From: CAVQBP01 sp964448105
GTDB lineage: Bacteria > Bacteroidota > Ignavibacteria > Ignavibacteriales > Ignavibacteriaceae
Length of the DNA stretch: 22,619 nt
Assembly: GCA_964448105.1 (NCBI GenBank)
Contig: CAYUVK010000085.1
Span: forward strand, 1 to 22,619
Direction of reading: 5' to 3'
Below the pieces are notes generated by a model that was not told where the DNA came from, ran no database searches, and worked only from the letters and a program-made list of their open reading frames with translations. The stretch's first letter is position 1, and every line of letters starts with the position of its first letter. Below are positions 15,482 to 22,619 of the stretch, one piece after another. Made by a program: the position numbers and the translations under genes.

Positions 15482-17177
15482 ATATTTCTACACCATATTT
15501 TTTCTTTAATCTCGCCTCTACTTCATCCGAAATTTTTTGACGGTAATAATCTTTAAATTCTTTTACAATCTTATCTTTAACTTCGTCATATGTAAGCTGT
15601 TTTTCCGGCTGGATGTGAATACATTTAATAACAGCGAACTGTTTTCCTTTTGTAGAATCATAATATTCAACGGGTCCGGCAACTTCATCTAATTTCAATT
15701 TAAAGCCTGCTTCTGCCAGGTAAGGCGGTTCCAGGCTTGCATAAGATTTAAATGAACCATCCCGTTCACGGATATAAGTTTTTACAAACCAACTATCTGA
15801 AACTTTTTCAAACGGTGTTCCCTTTTTTATTTCTTTTATTTCTTCAGCAGCTTTTTCGCTATCGGAATAAATTCTAGCATAAAGGTTTATTTTCTTCAAT
15901 TGATAGAATATTGAATCTTTATGATTATTATAAAATTTTTGGAGTGTTTCCGATGTGGCTTCGGGTATACTTGCTTCAATAACCGCCTGGTTATATAAAT
16001 ATGCAAGTCTATCTTTTATAGCTATATCTTTTGTATAAGGATTAATTAGTTCTTTTTCTAAGCCTATTCTTTTTGCAGCTTTAATAACGTTGTCATCATA
16101 AACAGCATCCGAAATAAATTCTTTAACAAAATCAGAATTTAGAACGGTGTTAGGAGACAATATCACTACTTCTTCAAGCAGCCGGAGATATTCCTTTAGA
16201 TCAATTTTACCATTATTGTATGATAGTATTTCAAAATTACGACCACTCGAAATAGCATTTTGAATAGTATCTTTATAAGCACCTGCATAGAACCGATGAT
16301 CCTTAGACCATTTAACTAATTGCTGTAGTCCATGTTCATTCCATTTGATTGAACTTTTATCAATAAGCCCATTCTTAAAATCATCATATTCTTTATTATA
16401 TACCAGATAATATCCTTTTTTAAGATCAGATATTATTTGATCTTTTATTTTTTCAAATGGTTCCAATTTTATTTTTTTTATGTCCGTTACCTTGACAATA
16501 TGATATCCATCGTAAGAAACTATAACTCGAGTAAATCCTTTCTTTAGATTAAAAATTACATTTCCAACCGGGTCTTTCATACTTTGCGACCAGGTAATAT
16601 TTTTTTGATTATGTATAATGATATTTTTTAAAGAATATATTTGTACAAGTCCATTGATATCGTAATTTTTATTAAGACCATCTTCTAATTCCGATGCTAT
16701 CGCTTTTATCGAATCGAGTATCTCCTTTGGTGAATTTGGGGGAACCGGTAATATTATTTCATTATAGATAATTTCCTTACCCATTTCTTTATACGCTTCG
16801 GCTGCACTTTTTTCATTAACATACTTTTCCATAAATTCTTTATCAAAGTACTTATTTATTAATTCATCATTGATAGAGCGACGTATTTCCCTCATTAAAT
16901 CTTGATTTTCATTTAGTTTTCTATCAAAGAGATCAAATCTTTTTAATTGGTTGAATATTAACGCATTTAATGCTTTTTTATAAACTTCAGATTTGTTAAT
17001 ATTTTTTCTGTTGTAATTCCAGTCTGCTATGTATTGCTTAAGATCTTTTATAGTCACTACATAATCTTTTTTGTCTATCCTGGCTACTACTTTATCATCT
17101 TCATTCGATTTATTTTTTGAACAACCTGCAAGCGCAAGAAGTAAAATGAGAAAAACCAGATATTTTTTTAATTCCAT
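15429..17177 (-). CDS. Lipoprotein with parvulin-type peptidyl-prolyl isomerase domains (SurA/PrsA-like)
   Basis: A probable periplasm-facing folding factor of 582 residues. The N-terminus is a lipoprotein signal (MELKKYLVFLILLLALAGC, lipid Cys19), followed by a charged linker and a SurA-like helical region with long acidic/basic helices (about 45-130). Two regions resemble parvulin domains. The first is at about 132-252 and contains KKGFTRVIVSYDGYHIVKVTDI; the second is at about 426-546 and contains KKGTPFEKVSDSW and PYLAEAGFKLKLDEVAGPVEY. Catalytic parvulin residues are poorly preserved in the first, which may be a chaperone domain. Start 17177 is preferred over 17189 because GGAG sits 6 nt before it, while the 17189 ATG lies within that Shine-Dalgarno. 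The gene's end overlaps the spermidine-synthase-like gene. Confidence 0.82.
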   Translation of the reverse strand: MELKKYLVFLILLLALAGCSKNKSNEDDKVVARIDKKDYVVTIKDLKQYIADWNYNRKNINKSEVYKKALNALIFNQLKRFDLFDRKLNENQDLMREIRRSINDELINKYFDKEFMEKYVNEKSAAEAYKEMGKEIIYNEIILPVPPNSPKEILDSIKAIASELEDGLNKNYDINGLVQIYSLKNIIIHNQKNITWSQSMKDPVGNVIFNLKKGFTRVIVSYDGYHIVKVTDIKKIKLEPFEKIKDQIISDLKKGYYLVYNKEYDDFKNGLIDKSSIKWNEHGLQQLVKWSKDHRFYAGAYKDTIQNAISSGRNFEILSYNNGKIDLKEYLRLLEEVVILSPNTVLNSDFVKEFISDAVYDDNVIKAAKRIGLEKELINPYTKDIAIKDRLAYLYNQAVIEASIPEATSETLQKFYNNHKDSIFYQLKKINLYARIYSDSEKAAEEIKEIKKGTPFEKVSDSWFVKTYIRERDGSFKSYASLEPPYLAEAGFKLKLDEVAGPVEYYDSTKGKQFAVIKCIHIQPEKQLTYDEVKDKIVKEFKDYYRQKISDEVEARLKKKYGVEIFEKTLSQAISSNSDKQS

Positions 17178-17187
17178 TAAAAGCTCC
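17178..17187 (-). promoter_or_regulatory. Shine-Dalgarno deciding the lipoprotein start
   Basis: GGAG (17187 down to 17184) is spaced 6 nt from ATG 17177. The upstream in-frame ATG at 17189 shares its G with this GGAG, so it cannot use it. The shorter form also gives the normal lipoprotein signal beginning MELKKYL. Confidence 0.6.
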
Positions 17188-17469
17188 ATTCGGTTCTAAT
17201 ATTATAAATTTTATAACCCTTAATAATGCTTGGTTTGTCGTTATAGAATTTTAAAAAAAACAATAATAGCCAATATTTATCTGAAAGAAAAGGGAAGTGA
17301 AAATAGTAGAATATTTTTTCAATTAATAAATATATGGTCGAACCGGGTATTACCATTAGTATTTTCATAAAGATTATATTGCTGAAATTATACAGGTAAT
17401 ATTCTTTCTCCCTTTACATTTATTTTATTATAAACCATATCCCATAGAGAATAACCTAAAAGTCCATAT

Positions 17470-17550
17470 TGTCATTTCGACCGTAGGGAGAAATCTCAGC
17501 TTTAATTCATTTAGGAGATTTCTCAGTCGCTTTACTCCTTCGAAATGACA
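17470..17550. repeat. 81-bp palindromic intergenic repeat (REP/MITE-like)
   Basis: Outer arms TGTCATTTCGA (17470-17480) and TCGAAATGACA (17540-17550) are perfect inverted copies. Inner arms GAGAAATCTC (17488-17497) and GAGATTTCTC (17515-17524) are also perfect. The intervening halves differ in length (7 and 15 bp), giving a long imperfect cruciform. From memory, 'GTCATTTCGA...GAGAAATCTC' palindromes are dispersed in intergenic DNA of many Bacteroidetes-group genomes; only one copy lies in this window, so its repeat nature is from that knowledge, not from the window. Confidence 0.7.
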
Positions 17551-17627
17551 TTTTTCTTTAATTTTGGTTACTCACATTAGAGTGAGGTCTATTCATAAAA
17601 TTTTAACACAACCCATTTTATTCAAAA

Positions 17628-17652
17628 CCCCGGCAAATATTATTTACCGGGG
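17628..17652 (-). terminator. Intrinsic terminator of the receptor/T9SS-tail protein unit
   Basis: On the minus strand CCCCGGTAAAT pairs with ATTTGCCGGGG (11 pairs, one G-U) around a 3-nt loop and is followed directly by TTTTGAATAAAA. It lies 36 bp beyond the stop codon of the T9SS-tail protein gene. The GC-rich stem plus T-tract is a good rho-independent terminator and marks the end of that transcription unit. Confidence 0.85.
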
Positions 17653-17688
17653 CTTTGATTTTAACAAGTATTTAGAAATACCAAGAAA

Positions 17689-19461
17689 TTATTTAAGCAA
17701 AATCATTTTCTTGGTTTGTGTGAAGTTATTGCCAACCTTTAATGTATAGAAATAAATTCCACTGGATAGATTTGAAGCGTCGAAATCTACTTTGTAATTT
17801 GAGGCATCTTTATACCCGTTAACTAAAGTAGCAATTTCCTGACCCAATGAGTTATAAACTTTCAATGTAACATTTGCAGCTTTAGGAATTGTGAAGTTAA
17901 TAACTGTTGTTGGGTTGAACGGATTAGGATAATTTTGACTGAGTTTATATTGCACTGGGATACCCGGCATTTCTTTAACAGCAGTGAGCCCATATAGAGT
18001 ATTATGAATTTGTTGTAATTCACTAGCTTCTTGAGCCATCCATGATTGATATTGAGTTGGGAACCAGTTTAAGTCACCAAGAGGGAACCCATTAAGACCA
18101 GCAGTCATCAAATCTGCATCATCATAAGAAAGATCAATCGGGATTGGCCAGTCTGCATATATGAAATATGTAGCTTCGTCATTATTTGGTTGACGCCAGG
18201 AAGTCAACCCTATAGTATAGGTTGTATCAACAGTAAGTAATGCCCATGCTTTTATTTTTGCTAGCTGATCTGTAAATAAAACATCCGTATTTTTAAAATT
18301 AGGTAGTTTATCTTTAACCCACGTACCTTCTGTAAGCAAAGGATAAGTTGCATTATCATCGAACATGGATTGAGATCTTGAATTCATTGTAATCATCTGG
18401 GAAACCCAATCTGTCCGCCCATTTACTTGATTAGCATTTAAGGTTGCAACATAATCATTTAGAGATGGATCCCAATAAACTAAATTTTTATCAACGTAGA
18501 AGCTCGCACCATTTGCTTGAAAGGCAGAATCATCAAGTACATTAACAAACCCCATAGGCAGCTGATCCGGATCAACTTCACCTACATCTTTTACATCAAG
18601 AACGGGTGAATAACCCTGTATATTGCAATTTACAAATATATTATTAGTTACACTTATATTTGCATGATCACCGGTATTCATAAAAACAAAGCCGGCGCAA
18701 TCTATAAAGTCATTGTGATTGTAAATTTGTCTATCTATTGTGTAACCGGTTCTTGACTTGTACATACTGCCTTGAATATTTACGTGTGTACAATTTTCAA
18801 CAAGAATAGTATCCTCATGTGTACCGTTATTGATATCGATTACACCACCGTTACGACGACACTCGTGACCATCAAAATTCACCATATAACAATTTTTAAA
18901 AAACATACTTTCATCAGAAGGCGGACCACCTATAACAGTCCATCGATTATGCTCTATAATACAGTTATTGACCTCTATTCTCATACCAGGTCCTCCAAAA
19001 CCAAAGAAACCCCATGATAAGGTTCCGCCAGGATTACCTTCCTCAACGTCAATGTTTTTTACAAGCAGATCGGAACCGCTGTTTATACCACCCGTTGCGT
19101 CAATCCCTTCAGCTGTTACACCGCAAACAATAGGTGGTGGAGCAGCTGCGTTTTGGTTTGTTTTTACAGATGTCTGGTCTTCACCCATAATAATAGTTTT
19201 TCTGTCGGCTGAAGTTGTGGGATTATTTGCAAGGGAATATACTCCGCCGCTTTTTAACACATATACACGTCCTGCGGGAACATTAAGAGTATCTGCATTT
19301 ATAACGGAATAAAGAGTATTGTAAGTACCATATTCAATATCATCCTTTATTACAAGGGAATCTCCGTGTTGCGCTGAAACATAATCCATCAAAGTTTGCG
19401 GCAACACAGAAGTTAACGGTAATAATGCCATTACCGTAAAAAGTAACAGTAACTTTCTCAT
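17689..19461 (-). CDS. Secreted beta-helix-type surface protein with T9SS type A sorting domain
   Basis: 590 residues: a signal peptide (MRKLLLLFTVMALLPLTSVLPQ), a region of repeated short beta-strand and Asn-rich turns (about 85-330, e.g. ILVENCTHVNIQG, ISVTNNIFVNCNIQG) typical of right-handed parallel beta-helices as in pectate-lyase-like folds, and a roughly 150-residue region I do not recognise. It ends in a C-terminal Por secretion/T9SS domain (about 505-590) with NYPNPFNPTT, LKVYNSLGQEIATLV and a basic MILLK end. The T9SS tail implies export across the outer membrane and attachment or release at the surface. No catalytic residues can be assigned; it may bind or cleave polysaccharide. 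A strong AAGGAGG precedes ATG 19461. It follows the TonB receptor gene by 108 bp and is probably co-transcribed with it. Confidence 0.87.
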   Translation of the reverse strand: MRKLLLLFTVMALLPLTSVLPQTLMDYVSAQHGDSLVIKDDIEYGTYNTLYSVINADTLNVPAGRVYVLKSGGVYSLANNPTTSADRKTIIMGEDQTSVKTNQNAAAPPPIVCGVTAEGIDATGGINSGSDLLVKNIDVEEGNPGGTLSWGFFGFGGPGMRIEVNNCIIEHNRWTVIGGPPSDESMFFKNCYMVNFDGHECRRNGGVIDINNGTHEDTILVENCTHVNIQGSMYKSRTGYTIDRQIYNHNDFIDCAGFVFMNTGDHANISVTNNIFVNCNIQGYSPVLDVKDVGEVDPDQLPMGFVNVLDDSAFQANGASFYVDKNLVYWDPSLNDYVATLNANQVNGRTDWVSQMITMNSRSQSMFDDNATYPLLTEGTWVKDKLPNFKNTDVLFTDQLAKIKAWALLTVDTTYTIGLTSWRQPNNDEATYFIYADWPIPIDLSYDDADLMTAGLNGFPLGDLNWFPTQYQSWMAQEASELQQIHNTLYGLTAVKEMPGIPVQYKLSQNYPNPFNPTTVINFTIPKAANVTLKVYNSLGQEIATLVNGYKDASNYKVDFDASNLSSGIYFYTLKVGNNFTQTKKMILLK

Positions 19462-19493
19462 ACGAGCCTCCTTAAATTAATTGATAAAGAAAT

Positions 19494-19518
19494 AAGATTA
19501 ATATTACTTAATAATCTT
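19494..19518 (-). repeat. Weak hairpin between receptor gene and T9SS-tail gene
   Basis: AAGATTA (19494-19500) with TAATCTT (19512-19518), an A/T-only 7-bp stem with an 11-nt loop, lies in the 108-bp gap. It may attenuate or process the transcript, lowering or separating expression of the downstream gene. It is too weak to be called a terminator. Confidence 0.3.
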
Positions 19519-19569
19519 TTCATTTATTTTAGTTTTTCCTCCTTCATTATTTATTTATAAATGTGTTAT

Positions 19570-22500
19570 TTAAAAACTATATCTCAAATTAAGCTGGTAA
19601 ATAGTCGGTGGATATAAAACTGTATATAAGTTTTCTGTTATTGGGGCATCCGGATTCAATCTATATTTCCGATATGTTTTTATTCCATTATGGAAAATAT
19701 TTACACCATTCAAAGCTATGCTCAAGCCGTCAATAGGCAGATCTTGCTTCATTGTAAAATCCCATCTATATATATTGCCGGTATATTCAGATTCTTCAGG
19801 TCTTGTACCTACACTATTTAATACATTCCCTCTCATATTAAAAGATAAACGTCCTGAAAATCCTTTATAATCAACACCAAGAGCAACATTTACAACATCA
19901 TTGGCCTGCTGAACCAATCTTCCGCTGTATACCGTATCTATTGTATTGTATACAGTTATATATCTGCCGGGATGAGTAGGATCAGGAATCTGTTGCGGCA
20001 CATCTCTAAGAATGCGGTAATCCATGTTTGACCCGGATTTTGTATAGTTTACATCTAATACAAGTGAATTTAATGGATTGGGTAGATACCAAAAATTTGT
20101 CTGCCAATTAATTTCGATACCTCTTATGTAACCCATGTTTGGATTATTTACAGAAGTATTAACCTCATTTTGATTTTTTACTGTATAACCAAATCTATCC
20201 TTCCAAAATGCTGAATCAGGAATATTTACATTATTAGATACAATAGATAGGTTACCAAAGTAAATGTTAGTGGTGTATAATACGTCTTTTAATTCCTTAT
20301 AGTAAGCGTCTATTGTTAAAAGTCCGACTTCATTACTGTAAATAGAGGCAACAACGTCAAAGTTTTTTGATGTCGCAGGTCTTAGTTTAGGATTTCCTAT
20401 TTCAAAACCGCTGCCATTATAATCAACTTTAGGGATAATAGATAAATAATCAGGACGTGCAATGCCTGTAGTGTAGGCAACTCTAATATCCGACCAATCA
20501 TTAACCTTATATTTGAGATGCACGTCGGGGAAGTAATTTATGTCAGTCCTGTTAATATTGTATAAATCATAAGGGACATTGTGGTTTAAACTATCTGGAT
20601 TAGGTGAGTCGGTAATTGTTCCTACTTCAGTACTAATTGCATCGCCATAAACATTATGTATAGTATAAGTGACGTTTGCATGATACTGCATATTATAATT
20701 TTCATAACGAAAACCGGCAAGTAATGTAAAGTCCCGGAATATATCAAAAGTTCCCATTATATAACCTGCAGAGAAAGACTCTGCCCCGTTCCAATCGTCT
20801 TTCCAGCTATCATCTTGTTTTATAGCAGGAGACCAAGCTGACAGAGATTGTCTTAACCAGCTGTCAAATATATCAGTATTAATAACATCATTAAAACCAT
20901 TTTTAAAATTATATTCATCGCTTAGAAAATATTTTCCCCTTGTAAAATTAGTCTCCATAACATCAGTAAGTCTTAACCTGTTAGCAATAGAACGGGGTCT
21001 GCCCGGGAAGAAATTTTTTACATTTGTGTATGTATCATTGTCAGTAGCACCTGAGAAACCCCTGTCAAAATCATTAACACGTGTCGTTCTCACATACTTA
21101 CCACCGGCTTTAAATGTAGCTGAAATATCCTTAGAAAAATTAAAGGGTGCCGTAACGTCAAGAGATGAATTATAGAGATGTTGATTAAAAGTGTTTTTTA
21201 CAAAAGAAGCCCAACCCTCAAAAGTTGCACTATCAGCATCTGCCGGATTAAGATTATCAAAGATACCATATATTTTATTCATTGTCATAGAGGTTTGTGC
21301 GGTCCTGGAACTATATATTATAGGTTTGCCTTGGGCATCTACACCAAAAGGGGCTACATTACCAGTGGCATTTGTAAAATCAGTCCAACCGGTACCGGGT
21401 GTTCGGGGTTGATATGCCATTCTAGTATATTGGTTTGAGCTGGAATGAGACAAACTTGCTTCTACCTTAATATTACCGAAAGTGTTCTCAGCTTGAAGAG
21501 CATTAATCCATAAATCTTTTCCATATTTATTGCGATCCATAGTATATACTGCCTGAGTGGCATTGAAATCAAGTTGAACCTGATTATTGCGTTGATCTGT
21601 AAAATTACCGGCATAAGTATTTTGGAAAACTAATTTTCCATGCGGAAGCCTATAATCCATTATAAGGCTTCCGCCGCCGGTGCTAACAATATCCCGGTCA
21701 TACTCTAGTGTTGCAGTAGTTGTAAGGTAAGTAGCTTGACCATATGCCGTATTACTAGACCCGTCAATTGATAACCCGCGTGCAGCTCTTTGGTTACCTC
21801 CATCAGATTTGTCGGCATTTCCCTGTAAAAATATACCAAACTTATCATTAAAAAAACGGTTGCTTATACTCGCCCAGAATTTATAATTATTCGTATTTCT
21901 ATCTGAACGATCATAATTCCCCTGGGCAAGAGCATCGAAATGGAGACCGGATGGAGCTTCTCTTAATCTTAAATTAACCACACCCCCGACTGTATTAGCA
22001 TCCATATCCGGAGTTAGAGCTTTTATAACCTCAATACCACTTAGCATATTTGATGAAATAAAGCCAAGGTTTGTTGCACGATCATTCATATCAGTTGAAG
22101 GTAATTGAATGCCGTTTATAAGGACTTGATTCAATTTTGCCTGAACACCGCGAATAACTACCTGGTCTCCGTTCATAAGAGAAACACCAGGAAGACGGCT
22201 AAGTGCAGTTGCCGCATTATCGTCAGGTAATTCATGAATTTTTTCGGCAGATACAACGTTTATTATTGTATTAGATGTTAACTGCTGGTTTATTGCTCCA
22301 CGCTGACCGACAGCTTGCGCAGTAACAACAACAGGCTTTCCTTCAATAACTACACTAGGCAGGTCAATATTAAGTTCAAGAGTTCTTCCACCAACCACAT
22401 CAACCTGTACTTCTTTTTGTTTGTAACCGATATAACGGACAACAAGTGTATATGAACCAGCCGGAACACTAGTAATTTTATATTTACCTTCCATATCTGT

Positions 22501-22619
22501 AGCAGCTCCAAGGCTTGTCCCTTCAAGCCATACATTTGCACCGTATAAAACATCATTGGTTGTTGAATCTTTAACTACCCCCTGGATATTTGCTTTTTCT
22601 TGTGCAAACGTGTATGAAA
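19570..22619 (-). CDS. TonB-dependent outer-membrane receptor with carboxypeptidase-like N-terminal domain (5' end outside window)
   Basis: The reading frame is open to the window edge, so the ATG at 22494 is internal. About 1015 codons are visible and only the start and most of the signal peptide are missing (the edge reads SYTFAQEKANIQG, a signal-peptide end). Visible order: CarboxypepD_reg-like beta-sandwich (about 8-90, with GVVKDSTTNDVLYGANVWLEG and YTLVVRYIGYKQKEV), a linker with VVVTAQAVGQRG, the plug (about 110-220, with NAATALSRLPGVS, VIRGV and DMDANTVGGVVNLRLR), and a 22-strand-type barrel ending in the aromatic YQLNLRYSF. It would import a large substrate using TonB energy. The plug style resembles sugar-type receptors of the TIGR01782 kind more than SusC. 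No SusD partner is visible; the next gene is a T9SS-tail protein. Confidence 0.94.
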   Translation of the reverse strand, partial: SYTFAQEKANIQGVVKDSTTNDVLYGANVWLEGTSLGAATDMEGKYKITSVPAGSYTLVVRYIGYKQKEVQVDVVGGRTLELNIDLPSVVIEGKPVVVTAQAVGQRGAINQQLTSNTIINVVSAEKIHELPDDNAATALSRLPGVSLMNGDQVVIRGVQAKLNQVLINGIQLPSTDMNDRATNLGFISSNMLSGIEVIKALTPDMDANTVGGVVNLRLREAPSGLHFDALAQGNYDRSDRNTNNYKFWASISNRFFNDKFGIFLQGNADKSDGGNQRAARGLSIDGSSNTAYGQATYLTTTATLEYDRDIVSTGGGSLIMDYRLPHGKLVFQNTYAGNFTDQRNNQVQLDFNATQAVYTMDRNKYGKDLWINALQAENTFGNIKVEASLSHSSSNQYTRMAYQPRTPGTGWTDFTNATGNVAPFGVDAQGKPIIYSSRTAQTSMTMNKIYGIFDNLNPADADSATFEGWASFVKNTFNQHLYNSSLDVTAPFNFSKDISATFKAGGKYVRTTRVNDFDRGFSGATDNDTYTNVKNFFPGRPRSIANRLRLTDVMETNFTRGKYFLSDEYNFKNGFNDVINTDIFDSWLRQSLSAWSPAIKQDDSWKDDWNGAESFSAGYIMGTFDIFRDFTLLAGFRYENYNMQYHANVTYTIHNVYGDAISTEVGTITDSPNPDSLNHNVPYDLYNINRTDINYFPDVHLKYKVNDWSDIRVAYTTGIARPDYLSIIPKVDYNGSGFEIGNPKLRPATSKNFDVVASIYSNEVGLLTIDAYYKELKDVLYTTNIYFGNLSIVSNNVNIPDSAFWKDRFGYTVKNQNEVNTSVNNPNMGYIRGIEINWQTNFWYLPNPLNSLVLDVNYTKSGSNMDYRILRDVPQQIPDPTHPGRYITVYNTIDTVYSGRLVQQANDVVNVALGVDYKGFSGRLSFNMRGNVLNSVGTRPEESEYTGNIYRWDFTMKQDLPIDGLSIALNGVNIFHNGIKTYRKYRLNPDAPITENLYTVLYPPTIYQLNLRYSF

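Larger units (their letters stand above)
17178..17688. other. 511-bp gap with promoter space, a palindromic repeat and a terminator
   Basis: This gap separates the lipoprotein gene from the T9SS-tail protein gene and contains the repeat at 17470-17550 and the terminator at 17628-17652. The part between about 17190 and 17470 must hold the promoter for the lipoprotein operon, but I see no clear box. A 63-codon open frame (17177-17368, minus) overlaps the lipoprotein start as TAATG but lacks a Shine-Dalgarno and gives an aromatic-rich, non-protein-like translation, so it is not called. Confidence 0.6.

Noticed and set aside
17189..17189. ATG 17189 as start of the parvulin-like lipoprotein
   Set aside because: It lies within the GGAG that serves ATG 17177; the shorter start also gives a standard lipoprotein signal.
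17177..17368. 63-codon minus-strand frame ending as TAATG on the lipoprotein start
   Set aside because: The TAATG overlap looks like coupling, but there is no Shine-Dalgarno before ATG 17368 and the translation is an aromatic/lysine-rich string typical of AT-rich non-coding DNA.
22494..22494. ATG 22494 as start of the TonB-dependent receptor
   Set aside because: The frame is open upstream to the window edge and encodes the first strands of the carboxypeptidase-like domain and the end of a signal peptide, so this Met is internal.
1..22619. CRISPR array, integron or prophage
   Set aside because: No regularly spaced direct repeats, integrase, capsid or Cas-like proteins were seen on either strand.

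Overview
The window is AT-rich bacterial DNA in which every convincing gene lies on the minus strand, so transcription runs from high to low coordinates. One protein ends in a type IX secretion sorting domain of the 'NYPNPFNPTT' kind, and a large TonB-dependent receptor is present. Together with the gene style (TTG starts, some genes without a visible Shine-Dalgarno), this suggests the Bacteroidota/Ignavibacteriota side of the FCB group, most likely a Melioribacter- or Ignavibacterium-like organism. The placement is inferred from protein style, not from a marker gene.

Region 1 (1-7463) is an L-arabinose catabolic locus. A XylR-type regulator (LacI-like sugar sensor plus AraC DNA-binding domain) is followed by a five-gene run: secreted aldose 1-epimerase, SGLT-type Na+/sugar symporter, araB (ribulokinase), araD (ribulose-5-phosphate 4-epimerase) and araA (arabinose isomerase, cut by the window edge). 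The products would equilibrate anomers outside the inner membrane, import the sugar with Na+, and convert L-arabinose to D-xylulose 5-phosphate. The same 13-base word occurs upstream of the regulator and upstream of the operon and is a candidate operator. A palindrome with overlapping direct repeats lies next to the regulator's start.

Region 2 (7853-10486) is one secreted family 9 glycoside hydrolase followed by a 15-bp perfect hairpin. It may supply oligosaccharides, or it may be only a neighbour.

Region 3 (10573-17177) holds three envelope-type genes: an SGNH hydrolase with an N-terminal helix-turn-helix, one membrane anchor and C-terminal TPRs (TTG start); a multi-spanning spermidine-synthase-like membrane protein; and a two-domain parvulin-type lipoprotein that overlaps it. 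The 574-bp gap between the first two is rich in inverted repeats, including a cloverleaf-like fold of about 103 nt.

Region 4 (17178-22619) contains a palindromic intergenic repeat and a good intrinsic terminator, then a beta-helix protein with a T9SS tail and a TonB-dependent receptor whose N-terminus lies outside the window. The last two are probably one transcription unit, a surface protein and receptor pair without a SusD.

I found no tRNA, rRNA, CRISPR array, transposase or phage gene. Most of the window is ordinary sugar-utilisation and envelope biology. The items most worth following up are the shared operator words, the folded intergenic element, the divergent active site of the spermidine-synthase-like protein and the HTH-SGNH-TPR architecture.
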